Positions 8,749 to 17,930 of a stretch of 32,197 nt of DNA are shown here, one piece after another (within the stretch, counting starts at the first letter, position 1; every line of letters starts with the position of its first letter). This DNA is from Bacteroidales bacterium. GTDB taxonomy: Bacteria; Bacteroidota; Bacteroidia; Bacteroidales; VadinHA17. Where the stretch lies: assembly GCA_029974835.1 (NCBI GenBank), contig JARKQN010000119.1, forward strand, positions 1 through 32,197, given 5' to 3'. The notes beneath the pieces were generated by a model. It was not told the origin of the DNA, ran no database searches, and saw nothing but the letters and a program-made list of their open reading frames with translations. The position numbers were made by a program, and so were the translations under genes.

Positions 8749-8927
8749 ATATTATATTGGTTAATTAAGAATTTAAGAATCCCGGTGTTCCAGGCATGTG
8801 TCAGTGATATATTGCTTCATATAACAACCAAAAATTATAACCATTCCCTTATCTTCTTCCCGGAATATTTTTCGTAATTTTATAATATTGAATATAATTC
8901 ATTAATATAGAGTGATATTCTCCTGAA

Positions 8928-10928
8928 ATGGAAGAAATCGTCAATTATGAAGCAGTGTTCAGGAACAGCATGGATGCGCTGCTGATTACTTCTCCCGACG
9001 GAGGCATCTTCGCAGCCAATAATGCAGCCTGTAACCTCTTTCAGATGACCGAGGAAGAAATAATTAATTCGGGCCGGACCGGACTGGTTGATTCCTCTGA
9101 TAAAAGACTCACGGCACTCCTTGATGAGAGAAGGGCTAAAGGAAGAGCTCAGGGAGAGCTTTTTATGATCAGGAAGGACGGAAGCAGATTCCTGGCCGAT
9201 ATTTCTTCGGTGGTTTTTAAAATCCCCGGAGGCGCATTAAGAACTGTAATGATTATCAGGGATATTACAACAAAAAAGTTGAATGAAGATCTCAGATTGT
9301 GTTATATCGAAATCCTCAGAATTATTAACGGCACAGACACATTGGCTGACCTGGCTTCATCTGTTTCATCGTTTATAAAGACCTATTTCAGATTTGATGC
9401 TATGGCCTTACGCCTTAGGAATGGAATTGATTTTCCCTATTTTGTAACTCTTGGGCTGGCACAGGAATTTGTCAGATTGGAGAACACTCTTCTTTCATAC
9501 GATAAGGAAGGGAAAATTTTAACAGACGATGCCGGTAAACCAATACTTGAATGTATTTGCGGGATGGTTATTACAGGAAATTACGATCCGGGGAACCCCC
9601 TTTTTACTGCAAATGGCAGCTTCTGGACCAACGACATTTCAGGATTGATTGCTTCATACGACCTCTCAGAACTTGTGCCGCGGTCAAGGCTCCGTTGCTT
9701 GGGAGAGGGATATGAATCTGCTGCACTGTTGCCTCTAAAATCAGAAGGTGAAATTCTGGGGCTTTTACAAATACTGGACAGGGAGAAAAACAGGTTTTAT
9801 CCTGAACTTATTTCTTTCCTCGAGAATATTACAGACCTTATTGCCACAGCAATTAGAAAAAAACTTTCATCAGACCAGATAAGAGAATCTGCAAAGCTTT
9901 TATCCTCTGTAATAGAAAAATATGATTCCGCATTCTGGATTATTGATTCAGGAATGAAACTTATTGCAGGAAATTCAGTATTTCATAACCGGTTGCTAAA
10001 ATATTTGGGAAGCAGATTAAATGAAGGCCAGGAAATAACCCTCTGCCATAAGGGGAAGAATGGCAGGAAATGGATAGAGTACTACAGAAGGGGTTTGGAT
10101 GGTACGCAGTTTTCAGCCACCGAAAATGCAGTTCCGGGAATTAAAACAAGGATAATGCAGTACAGCTTTTATCCCGTTTTCGGAAATGATGGCAGCGTAA
10201 AATCCCTTTCCATTCTCGAGTCGGATGTTACGGGATTAATAAATCTGAAAAAGAAATATCAGAAATCAACCCGCGAGTTAAGGGCCCTTGCTAAACATAT
10301 TGACGAAATAGTTGAAAGAGAACGGGAAAGGATATCTCGCGATCTTCACGACGACCTGAGCCAGAAGCTTACTGCAATAAGCCTCGAACTGGCCTCTGTT
10401 AAATCTGGTACCGGGGTTAAGTCGCACAGGATTGAAGAGAAATTTGAGAAAATATTTAAACTCATTGCAGAAACACATGCGGCGGTGCGAAAAATCTTAT
10501 ATGGATTAAGACCAGGCCTGCTGAATGATCTGGAACTTGCCGAATCAATTGAATGGCAGCTGAACGATTTTGGCAAAAGCACCGGAATTCATACCATATT
10601 TATCTGCCCCGACAGGGATTTAAAACCAGACAATGAGCTTTCGTCAGATATGCTAAGGATAATTAGGGAAGCACTCACTAACATTGTGCGACATTCAGGT
10701 GCAAATAATGTTACAGTTGAGTTGAAACATACGCCATCAAAGATTTCCCTCTTTATTACAGATAATGGCAAGGGAATAAGTGCTGCAAGTGTTAACAGCA
10801 GCAGGTCTCTTGGTCTTGTGGGAATGAGGGAACGAACCATAAGACACAACGGCAGTTTTTATATCTCCGGTTCGGCCGGAAAGGGAACTACCATAAAAGT
10901 TACCTTTCCCGGAAAATTCTCCGGATAA
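8928..10928 (+). CDS. Cytoplasmic PAS-GAF-PAS histidine kinase (HisKA_3 type)
   Basis: This 666-residue sensor kinase has no membrane segment. An N-terminal PAS domain (about 5-118) is followed by a GAF-like domain (about 125-310) with two cysteines in ECICG (C209, C211), a second PAS-like region (about 320-440), a short coiled coil, and a NarL-partner-type HisKA_3 domain. The phospho-acceptor is H474 in SRDLHDDLSQK. The ATPase domain shows the N-box REALTNIVRHSG (580-591), DNGKG (612-616) and GLVGMRER (629-636). The closely following NarL-type regulator (29 bases) is the expected partner. The signal is unknown; PAS/GAF pairs often bind small ligands, cofactors or respond to redox. Its catalytic core is paralogous to that of the kinase at 17931. 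Confidence 0.93.
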   Translation: MEEIVNYEAVFRNSMDALLITSPDGGIFAANNAACNLFQMTEEEIINSGRTGLVDSSDKRLTALLDERRAKGRAQGELFMIRKDGSRFLADISSVVFKIPGGALRTVMIIRDITTKKLNEDLRLCYIEILRIINGTDTLADLASSVSSFIKTYFRFDAMALRLRNGIDFPYFVTLGLAQEFVRLENTLLSYDKEGKILTDDAGKPILECICGMVITGNYDPGNPLFTANGSFWTNDISGLIASYDLSELVPRSRLRCLGEGYESAALLPLKSEGEILGLLQILDREKNRFYPELISFLENITDLIATAIRKKLSSDQIRESAKLLSSVIEKYDSAFWIIDSGMKLIAGNSVFHNRLLKYLGSRLNEGQEITLCHKGKNGRKWIEYYRRGLDGTQFSATENAVPGIKTRIMQYSFYPVFGNDGSVKSLSILESDVTGLINLKKKYQKSTRELRALAKHIDEIVERERERISRDLHDDLSQKLTAISLELASVKSGTGVKSHRIEEKFEKIFKLIAETHAAVRKILYGLRPGLLNDLELAESIEWQLNDFGKSTGIHTIFICPDRDLKPDNELSSDMLRIIREALTNIVRHSGANNVTVELKHTPSKISLFITDNGKGISAASVNSSRSLGLVGMRERTIRHNGSFYISGSAGKGTTIKVTFPGKFSG

Positions 10929-10957
10929 TTTTTTGCAGGCAGAAAAACAAATTGTGT

Positions 10958-11620
10958 ATGATTAATGTACTCATTGCCGACGACCATCCTGTTGTCAGAA
11001 AGGGTCTGAGACAATTGCTTGAGGATGATGCACATTGCAGGTTCGGAAGAATTGATGAGGCCTGTTCGGGCAGGGAAGCACTGGAATTGCTTTCCGGTAA
11101 TGAATATGATTTATTGATTCTGGATATCAGCATGCCCGACAGAAACGGACTTGATGTCTTAAAAGATGTAAAGTTAAGTAAACCCGCTTTGCCGGTTCTG
11201 ATCCTGAGCATATTTCCCGAGGACCAGTATGGCATCAGAGCTATCAGGCTTGGAGCGTCAGGGTATGTTACAAAATCGCAGCCCCCTGAAGAGCTGATTA
11301 ATGCCATAATTACAATTGCCAAAGGGGGCAGGTATATATCTGACTCTCTCGCAGACCATATTATTTCACGAAATGATGTTAAGGAGCAAAGCATCGAAAA
11401 CATGCTGTCAGCAAGGGAACTTCAGGTGCTCGGGATGATAGGATCAGGAAAATCAATTAAGGAGATATCCTTTGAACTTTCTGTCAGCCCCAAAACTGTC
11501 AGTACCTACCGTGCGCGAATCATAAGAAAACTGAACCTTAAATCGACTGCCGATCTCATTAAACTTGTAATTGAAAGAAACCTGGTTTCCGGAAAAGAAA
11601 AAGACTCAGTTATCCAATAA
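10958..11620 (+). CDS. NarL/FixJ-family DNA-binding response regulator
   Basis: This 220-residue regulator has a receiver domain (1-120), with acidic pair DD at residues 8-9, phospho-acceptor D56 in LDISMP, and the conserved K in VTKSQ. A LuxR-type helix-turn-helix follows (about 150-210: LSARELQVLGMIGSGKS, VSPKTVSTYRARI). A reading frame open from a TTG at 10952 exists, but ATG 10958 gives the canonical MINVLIADDHPVV start, so I chose it. It follows the HisKA_3 kinase by 29 bases and is very similar to the regulator at 19390, suggesting duplication of the kinase-regulator pair. It is a candidate to bind the TGTAGG...TACA motifs at 11652 and 16851. Confidence 0.93.
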   Translation: MINVLIADDHPVVRKGLRQLLEDDAHCRFGRIDEACSGREALELLSGNEYDLLILDISMPDRNGLDVLKDVKLSKPALPVLILSIFPEDQYGIRAIRLGASGYVTKSQPPEELINAIITIAKGGRYISDSLADHIISRNDVKEQSIENMLSARELQVLGMIGSGKSIKEISFELSVSPKTVSTYRARIIRKLNLKSTADLIKLVIERNLVSGKEKDSVIQ

Positions 11621-11651
11621 TTCCATAAAATAATTCAGATTTGCAACTGTC

Positions 11652-11710
11652 TGTAGGTAAAATCTTACAAACTGAATGTATTTATGACTACAGGAATTAC
11701 AGGTTACATT
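11652..11710. promoter_or_regulatory. TGTAGG/TACA motif cluster upstream of the membrane kinase
   Basis: TGTAGGTAAAATCTTACA (11652-11669) is an imperfect inverted repeat. About 20 bases on, TACAGGAAT and TACAGGTTA are two direct half-sites (11689-11706). The same vocabulary (TGTAGGAA, CTACAGGA, CTTACA) recurs at 16851-16914. The gap of 128 bases between the regulator at 10958 and the kinase at 11749 therefore probably holds a controlled promoter. Confidence 0.45.
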
Positions 11711-11748
11711 ATTTATTTTTGAGAAAGGATCCTTAAAATCAAACCATC

Positions 11749-13944
11749 TTGGGCAAAAAGTACAGGTTTAAAAAGCCACGGAATATCACCTTCATCTCCA
11801 TTTGGTTCTTCTATTCTTTAATTGTAATAGCGGGCGGCATATTTTATTACAGCTACCTGCAAAATGAAGCTGACGAAAAGGTGAATGAAGAGCTTTCGGC
11901 CGTTGCAGACCTTAAAGCCGGCCAGATAGAGAGATGGATGAAAGAGAGGGTTGGAGACGGGCATTTGCTGATGAAGAATAAGATGGTCTCTGAAGCGGTT
12001 GATGATCTTATTTCAGGAAAACACTCAGGGTATTTCACTGACTATCTCAGGAGTCTTATGGAAGCCTACAGGGTCAGCTATGAATACCGGATACTGAGGT
12101 TAGCTGACAGTCAGATAAGAATTCTGATGGCCTCTCCTTCCGGCGACTCACTCATTGGCAACCCTGCAGGGCGGGATGTTGCTAAAGCAATAAGTGAGAA
12201 CAGGCTTATCATAAGCGACTTTCACAGTTCACCGGTAATCCCTTATCCTCATATCGATATGGTGGTGCCGATCCGCAGAAATAAAGAGGTTGATACATCA
12301 GCGTTTGCTGCAATGGTTTTTGTTATATCCCCACAGGAAACCCTGTATCCGCTTATTGAGAGCTGGCCCACACCAAGCAAAACATCAGAAACCCTTCTTG
12401 TAAGAAGAGAGGGCGATTCAGTGCTTTTTCTTAATGAACTCAGACATTTTAAGGAAACAGCTCTGAAACTTCGTTTGCCCCTCACGGATAAAAGCATCCC
12501 TGCAGTAAGGGCCGCACTTGGCTTTGAAGGATCCTTCAAAGGGAAGGATTACAGAGGAGTGCCGGTAATAACCAATATCAGACGTATTAAAGGCACCAAC
12601 TGGTATATGGTGGCCAAGGTCGACTCTCATGAAATATATACACCTTTAAGGTTTCAGGCTGGAGCGATTATAATTATCTGCCTGCTCCTCATTGTGGCGG
12701 CAGGTTTTGCCACAGGCTATCTGCGCCGGAACCTCGAAACCAGGTACTATCAGCTTCAATATGAAACAGAAAAGGAGCGGGCCGCCGCTGAAACGAGATA
12801 CCGCGAACAATATAACATTCTAAGAGGATTGAACGAAAGTTCCGAAATGCCGATATTTTCCCTCGACAGGAATTACAGGTATACAAGTTTTAACTCGGCT
12901 CATGCAAATACCATGAAAAAGATTTATGATACTTCTCCAGATCTGGGAGTATCCATTTTTGATTGTATGACAAATGAATCCGACAGGGAATTGGCAAAGA
13001 AAAACATTGACAGGGCCCTTGCCGGTGAGAAAGTTGTGGAGGAGGCCTTCTCGGGCGAACAAGAGCTACAGAGAATATATTTTGAAGAGACTCATAACCC
13101 AATCGTTAATGATTCAAATGAAGTAGTGGGAGTTGCTGTAGTGGTAAGAGATCTGACAAGGAGAAAGCAGATGGAAAATGAGCTGAGAAGGATGAATGAC
13201 ATTCTGGAGGAAAAGGTTAAGGAAAGGACTTCTCAATTGGAGGCTGCCAACAGGGAGCTTGAGGCATTCAGCTATTCTGTCTCTCATGACCTGAGGGCTC
13301 CGTTGAGAGCAATTCACAGCTTCACTTCAATTCTCAGGGAAGATTACGGAAATCGCCTTAACGAAGAAGGCCTGAGAATATGTGACATAATTGAGTCAAG
13401 TTCTGTACATCTCGGACAGCTTATTGATGACCTGCTGGCATTTTCACGGGTAGGAAGAGCAACCATGAAGCCTGTCAGGATTGATATGGAGGCAATCGCA
13501 GGTTCAGTGTATAATGAACTGCTTAGCGGTTCGGAAGGAAGGGATGTCAAAATCAATATTATGAAACTTCCGCGTACATGGGGAGATGCCACAACCATCA
13601 GGCTCGTCTGGACGAACCTGATTTCAAACGCACTAAAGTACACTTCAAAGAACACTAATACAGAAATAACCATAGGTTATGAACAGCATAAGGGTGAGAC
13701 AATTTACTATGTGAAGGATAACGGTGTGGGATTTGATATGAAATATTATCACAAATTATTCGGAGTTTTCCAGCGTCTTCACAGCCAGAAAGAATTTGAG
13801 GGGAACGGTGTTGGACTGGCTATTGTTTACAGGATTATCTCAAGGCACGGCGGTAAGGTATGGGCCGAGAGTAAACCAGGGGAGGGTTCGGTATTCTTCT
13901 TTTCCCTCCCTTCAGTGAAACCAAATGAAGTTGAACAGGAGTAA
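11749..13944 (+). CDS. Membrane histidine kinase with extracytoplasmic sensor and PAS domain
   Basis: This 731-residue sensor kinase starts at a TTG. The upstream in-frame TAA (11734) leaves no ATG, and the first internal ATG (codon 64) would remove the first membrane helix, so TTG is the best start. A transmembrane helix at about 14-36 and a second at about 303-325 enclose a periplasmic domain of about 265 residues with Cache-like character. A PAS domain (about 352-472), a coiled coil (475-505), HisKA with H513 in SYSVSHDLRAP, and an ATPase domain with DNGVGFD (657-663) and GNGVGLAI (685-692) follow. The core resembles phytochrome-type kinases that pair with Rcp1-like single-domain regulators, and exactly such a gene follows after 18 bases. 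The ligand is unknown; an external metabolite is inferred from the sensor topology. Confidence 0.9.
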   Translation: MGKKYRFKKPRNITFISIWFFYSLIVIAGGIFYYSYLQNEADEKVNEELSAVADLKAGQIERWMKERVGDGHLLMKNKMVSEAVDDLISGKHSGYFTDYLRSLMEAYRVSYEYRILRLADSQIRILMASPSGDSLIGNPAGRDVAKAISENRLIISDFHSSPVIPYPHIDMVVPIRRNKEVDTSAFAAMVFVISPQETLYPLIESWPTPSKTSETLLVRREGDSVLFLNELRHFKETALKLRLPLTDKSIPAVRAALGFEGSFKGKDYRGVPVITNIRRIKGTNWYMVAKVDSHEIYTPLRFQAGAIIIICLLLIVAAGFATGYLRRNLETRYYQLQYETEKERAAAETRYREQYNILRGLNESSEMPIFSLDRNYRYTSFNSAHANTMKKIYDTSPDLGVSIFDCMTNESDRELAKKNIDRALAGEKVVEEAFSGEQELQRIYFEETHNPIVNDSNEVVGVAVVVRDLTRRKQMENELRRMNDILEEKVKERTSQLEAANRELEAFSYSVSHDLRAPLRAIHSFTSILREDYGNRLNEEGLRICDIIESSSVHLGQLIDDLLAFSRVGRATMKPVRIDMEAIAGSVYNELLSGSEGRDVKINIMKLPRTWGDATTIRLVWTNLISNALKYTSKNTNTEITIGYEQHKGETIYYVKDNGVGFDMKYYHKLFGVFQRLHSQKEFEGNGVGLAIVYRIISRHGGKVWAESKPGEGSVFFFSLPSVKPNEVEQE

Positions 13945-13962
13945 AATATAAATTAAATCTGT

Positions 13963-14415
13963 ATGGGAACAACAAACAATCTATCAGCAGTGGATATTTT
14001 GATTGTGGAGGATAACCCCAAAGATGCGGAGCTTACTCTCAGGGCTCTAAGAAAAAATAACCTGGCAAATAACGTACTTATTGCTGAAGACGGCGAAGAA
14101 GCCCTTGACTTCTTTTTCTACAGGAATAAATACAAAGGCCGGTGCCCTGATTCACCTCCGAAAGTGGTTCTTCTCGATCTTAAGCTGCCAAAAGTAAGCG
14201 GTCTGGAAGTCCTGAGAGAGGTGAAAAGCAACAGCAAGATAAAAAACATCCCTGTTGTGGTGGTAACCTCTTCCAGAGAAGAGCCGGATATGATTGAGGC
14301 GTATAACATGGGTGTGAACAGCTATGTTGTAAAGCCGGTCGATTTTGAGCAGTTTATGAATGCCATGAGCAGTCTCGGTCTGTACTGGCTACTCGTAAAT
14401 GATACGCCCCGTTAA
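13963..14415 (+). CDS. Rcp1-like single-domain response regulator
   Basis: This 150-residue protein consists of one receiver domain with no output domain. Acidic residues lie in VEDNPKDAE (15-23), the phospho-acceptor is D72 in LLDLKLP, the switch T/S is in VVTSS, and the lysine is in VVKPVDF. The insertion FFFYRNKYKGRC before the phospho-acceptor strand and the IEAYNMGVNSYVVKP segment are typical of the Rcp1 group, which partners phytochrome-like kinases. It lies 18 bases after such a kinase and 36 bases before a hybrid kinase, so it could shuttle phosphate between them. No DNA-binding domain means it acts by protein contact. Confidence 0.92.
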   Translation: MGTTNNLSAVDILIVEDNPKDAELTLRALRKNNLANNVLIAEDGEEALDFFFYRNKYKGRCPDSPPKVVLLDLKLPKVSGLEVLREVKSNSKIKNIPVVVVTSSREEPDMIEAYNMGVNSYVVKPVDFEQFMNAMSSLGLYWLLVNDTPR

Positions 14416-14451
14416 GAAGTAATTTTCACTGAGAATAAGAATTTAAAGTGA

Positions 14452-16764
14452 ATGGATAAACCTTTAAAAATACTACTTGTTGAAGATAACCCTGCCGATG
14501 CACAACTGGTACTGAAGCAGCTGAAAAGGGAAAAAATTGATTTTGCGGAAGAGCTGGTCGAAAACCAGGATCAATACGTTCAGGCTCTTGCAAACATGAA
14601 TCCGGATATTATTCTATCAGATTATACTCTTCCCAGGTTTGACGGCATGCAGGCACTGTTAATCAGGAACGAACTGAAGCCTAACATCCCGTTTATCCTT
14701 GTAACCGGCTCTGTCAATGAAGATGTGGCCGTAAAATGCATGAAGTCGGGAGCGGATGATTACATTATCAAAAAAAATTATTACAGGTTGGGCGAAGCAA
14801 TCCGGGCCGCCATTTCCAAAAGAGAACTTATAGCAAGGAAGGAAGAGGTAGAGAAAGAGCTCCAGAGGTCAAGGGAAGAGTTCAGATTGTACTTTGAAAA
14901 TGCTGCCGTTGGAATGAGTGTGACCTCTCCCGACCGCTCATTTCTTGAAATCAATAAGACCCTGTGTGAAATGACCGGTTACAGCAAAGAGGAGCTGACA
15001 GGTAAGAAATGGACAGATATTACATACCACGAAGACCTGGATAAGAATATGATTCTTTTTCAGGAAGCACTCGACGGGTTAAGGGACAACTATGCGTTGG
15101 ATAAACGGTTCATAAGAAAAGACGGATCTCTCGTTAATGTTGCTTTGTCGGTTGTCTGCATAAGAAATGAAGATGGCTCCGTAAAACATTTCCTCTCTTC
15201 TTACCTTGATATTACTGAAAGGATTAAACTTGAGGAAAATATCCGGCAGGAAAGGATGATGCTCAGAACACTTCTTGATAATCTCCCTAACCCAATATAT
15301 TTCCTCGACAGGTATGGAAAGAAAATACTGACCAACAAAGCAGATATCGCATTAGCCGGCCTGACCAAACCGGAGGAGGTTCTTTACAAAACTGACCTGG
15401 AATTATACCCGGGTGAGATAGGAGAACGGGGACATGCCGACAATATTTTTGTTCTCGAAACAGGGATGCCCATCATAAACAGGGAAGAGTATTTTTTTGA
15501 CAGAAATAACAGGAAAAGGTGGCTTTTAACCTCTAAGTTTCCCCTGAAGGATGCATCGGGAGCCGTTCAGGGGCTTGTTGGCATCGGGCATGATATTACC
15601 GAAAGAAAACTTTTCGAAAATGAGATGGTTAAGGCAAAGGAAAAAGCTGAGGAAAGTGACAGACTGAAAACAGCCTTCCTGCAGAATATCTCGCATGAAA
15701 TAAGAACCCCCCTTAACGCAATTGTCGGAGTCTCAACCCTTCTGAACGAAGAAGACATCGTTCAGACCGCCAGAAAATCATATGCCGAAATGATTGTCCA
15801 GAGCAGCAACCACCTGTTATCCGTAATTTCCGACATAGTTGACATTTCAAACATTGAGGCAAATATTGTCAAGATAAATAAATCCGAAACGGATATCGGT
15901 GCAATTTTAGCTTCTGTAAAAAGGCAATTTGAAAATGCTGCCTGGGAAAAAGGACTTCAATTTATCGTTGATAACAAGCTTAATGAGGATGAAAGAATAA
16001 TCATTACAGATAAGGCGAGGTTTACTCAGATATTAATCAATCTGGTAAATAACGCCGTAAAATTTACAGACAAGGGACACATTTCCGTGGTCGCCGAGCA
16101 TAAGGATAGCAATATCAGGGTTACAGTATCGGATACCGGTATCGGAATTCCACCCGAATTTCATGCAAGAATATTTGAAAGGTTTTTCAAGGTGCCACAT
16201 GCCGGACCTAAACTTTATGAAGGCACCGGACTTGGTCTCGCTATCTCGAAGGCATATGCCGGTCTTCTGGGTGGTAATTTAACGTTCTCTTCCCGCCCTG
16301 AAGCAGGTTCTTCTTTTGTTTTTACCGTTCCATATATTAAACCCGTTGCAGAAATAAAGGAATCAACCCAACCTGATTCCGAACAAAATCAGAGTTTCAG
16401 GGAAAAGAAAAGGATATTGATCGCCGAGGATATCGACAGTAACTACAAGCTTCTTACATATTTCATAAGGGACATAAATGCAGAACATGTTAGAGCAAGG
16501 AATGGAAAGGAGGCAGTTGAAATTTGCAAAAGGGGAGAGAATTTTGATCTGATACTCATGGACATAAAAATGCCTGAAATGGACGGATATACCGCAACCA
16601 GGCTGATCAGGGAGTTGTACCCCAACGTTCCGATTATTGCCCAGACCGCATATGCCGATGAGAGAGAACAGGTCATGAATTCAGGTTTTAATGCCTATAT
16701 CTCAAAACCATTTGATAAAAAACGATTGCTTTCCGTCATCTTTGATCTTGTCAGTCCCGTTTAA
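14452..16764 (+). CDS. Hybrid histidine kinase, REC-PAS-PAS-HisKA-HATPase-REC
   Basis: This 770-residue cytoplasmic hybrid kinase has a receiver at each end. REC1 (about 5-125) has D57 in LSDYTLP. Two PAS domains follow (about 143-260 and 268-385), then HisKA with H415 in NISHEIRTPLNA, an ATPase domain with DTGIGIP (561-567) and GTGLGLAI (591-598), and REC2 (about 652-765) with D704 in LMDIKMP. There is no membrane segment. An N-terminal receiver lets another kinase gate the activity, and the C-terminal receiver allows onward relay. REC1 is strikingly similar to the N-terminal receiver of the kinase at 17931 (shared SD-LP-F-G-QAL and ADDY--KKN blocks). It lies 36 bases after the Rcp1-like regulator, so it is probably cotranscribed with the genes from 11749. 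Confidence 0.93.
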   Translation: MDKPLKILLVEDNPADAQLVLKQLKREKIDFAEELVENQDQYVQALANMNPDIILSDYTLPRFDGMQALLIRNELKPNIPFILVTGSVNEDVAVKCMKSGADDYIIKKNYYRLGEAIRAAISKRELIARKEEVEKELQRSREEFRLYFENAAVGMSVTSPDRSFLEINKTLCEMTGYSKEELTGKKWTDITYHEDLDKNMILFQEALDGLRDNYALDKRFIRKDGSLVNVALSVVCIRNEDGSVKHFLSSYLDITERIKLEENIRQERMMLRTLLDNLPNPIYFLDRYGKKILTNKADIALAGLTKPEEVLYKTDLELYPGEIGERGHADNIFVLETGMPIINREEYFFDRNNRKRWLLTSKFPLKDASGAVQGLVGIGHDITERKLFENEMVKAKEKAEESDRLKTAFLQNISHEIRTPLNAIVGVSTLLNEEDIVQTARKSYAEMIVQSSNHLLSVISDIVDISNIEANIVKINKSETDIGAILASVKRQFENAAWEKGLQFIVDNKLNEDERIIITDKARFTQILINLVNNAVKFTDKGHISVVAEHKDSNIRVTVSDTGIGIPPEFHARIFERFFKVPHAGPKLYEGTGLGLAISKAYAGLLGGNLTFSSRPEAGSSFVFTVPYIKPVAEIKESTQPDSEQNQSFREKKRILIAEDIDSNYKLLTYFIRDINAEHVRARNGKEAVEICKRGENFDLILMDIKMPEMDGYTATRLIRELYPNVPIIAQTAYADEREQVMNSGFNAYISKPFDKKRLLSVIFDLVSPV

Positions 16765-16850
16765 AAAAAGACACAGGCATTTTAACTCACCAACAAGCCT
16801 CATCCCTGACAGCGTGCTCCAATGATTTTTTGATTTTCCGGATTGCAGAA

Positions 16851-16966
16851 TGTAGGAAAAATTCCTACAGGATAAGTCGGAATTCCTTACATGTAATCAG
16901 GAAAGAATCCTACATTATAAACAACAGTTTTACAATATCTTAGCTCAGGATTTACAAATTCCTGAG
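16851..16966. promoter_or_regulatory. Phased TCCTACA sites and start-proximal dyad upstream of the secreted-protein gene
   Basis: The 206-base gap before 16971 holds a perfect 8-bp inverted repeat TGTAGGAA-AAA-TTCCTACA (16851-16869), then TTCCTTACA (16883-16891) and ATCCTACA (16907-16914). The three TCCT(T)ACA elements start 21 and about 24 bases apart, near two helical turns. A second dyad, CTCAGGA...TCCTGAG (16944-16950/16960-16966), ends 4 bases before the ATG. The layout fits cooperative binding by a dimeric response regulator. The dyad next to the start could also affect translation. Confidence 0.5.
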
Positions 16967-16970
16967 AGCT

Positions 16971-17807
16971 ATGAAAAGGTATCTGATTCTTTCCCTTGCA
17001 GCAGCAGGTATTTACGGCCTGATTCCTTCCGCAGCACAGGAAACAGAGAAAAACAATTCTTTTACGACTCAGCAGGAAGAGAAGGGACCAGACGGCGGTA
17101 AAGGAGACAGGTCACTGTTAAGGATTGTTGCCGGGTATTCTGATAATATTGACTCTTTCGATCCGATGGTTATTTATTATGATTACAGGTCGACTTATAA
17201 TTTTGACAGTCAGTATGATGCCTTGAAGATTCCAAACACTGACCAGGCAGTCACAAATTTCTATGTTTTCAGCAATGATGCAAGAAGTCTGTCAATCAGC
17301 GCAATCCCCTATACCGGCGGTTCATCAGTAACTCTCCGCCTCGGAATTAAAACAGACCGAAGCTCTGAGGTTGTGATCAGGATAAGGGATATTTCAGGTA
17401 TTTATCTCGATAAATCAGTTGTACTTAAAGACCAGCAGACCGGAGCAGTAATAAATCTGAATGATGGCGGTGAATACAGGATTTTCCTGCCTGCAGGAGA
17501 TTATCAGCAGAGGTTTTATCTGACACTCTCTGATGCTGTTTTTACAGGGATCGAAAAAGAGTATACAGTAGCTGATCATATTTACGCATACAGCTCCGGA
17601 AATATGATCAGAGCCGAAATCAGAATCCCTGACGGGTCAAAAGGATTTTTATCGGTATTTTCTGCCTCCGGGCAATTATTGTTCGCTAAAAAAATAGAAG
17701 CCTCGGGTGATTATGAAATTATTCCTTTTCAGAAAAGCAGTATCTATATTGTCAGGTTCACAGAGGCTGGAAAGGCAGTATCCGTGAAAGTTCCCGGGAT
17801 TTTATAA
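16971..17807 (+). CDS. Secreted protein with type IX-secretion-like C-terminal domain
   Basis: This 278-residue protein has a signal peptide (about 1-22, ending SAAQ). The segment around 75-113 (FDSQYDALKIPNTDQAV, then FSNDARSLSISAIP) resembles a motif often found shortly before the C-terminal sorting domain in Bacteroidota type IX cargo. The last about 75 residues (203-278: GFLSVFSASGQLLF, then SSIYIVRFTEAGKAVSVKV) have the rhythm of a type A sorting domain, although the usual PNP near its start is absent. No catalytic motif is visible, and the N-terminal functional part is missing or very short. It is flanked by kinase genes and preceded by an unusually elaborate promoter, so it may be an output or a sensed surface component of this signalling block. 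Function unknown. Confidence 0.6.
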   Translation: MKRYLILSLAAAGIYGLIPSAAQETEKNNSFTTQQEEKGPDGGKGDRSLLRIVAGYSDNIDSFDPMVIYYDYRSTYNFDSQYDALKIPNTDQAVTNFYVFSNDARSLSISAIPYTGGSSVTLRLGIKTDRSSEVVIRIRDISGIYLDKSVVLKDQQTGAVINLNDGGEYRIFLPAGDYQQRFYLTLSDAVFTGIEKEYTVADHIYAYSSGNMIRAEIRIPDGSKGFLSVFSASGQLLFAKKIEASGDYEIIPFQKSSIYIVRFTEAGKAVSVKVPGIL

Positions 17808-17930
17808 ATTCAGTCAAAAATTTGTTTTTAGTTTTAAAGCATAATTTGTATTTTTACATATTTGATAATAAGACTGTTAGAGGCTTGAATTGAACAACCC
17901 CCGGGCTTATACCGTATTAAAGAGAAGCTG

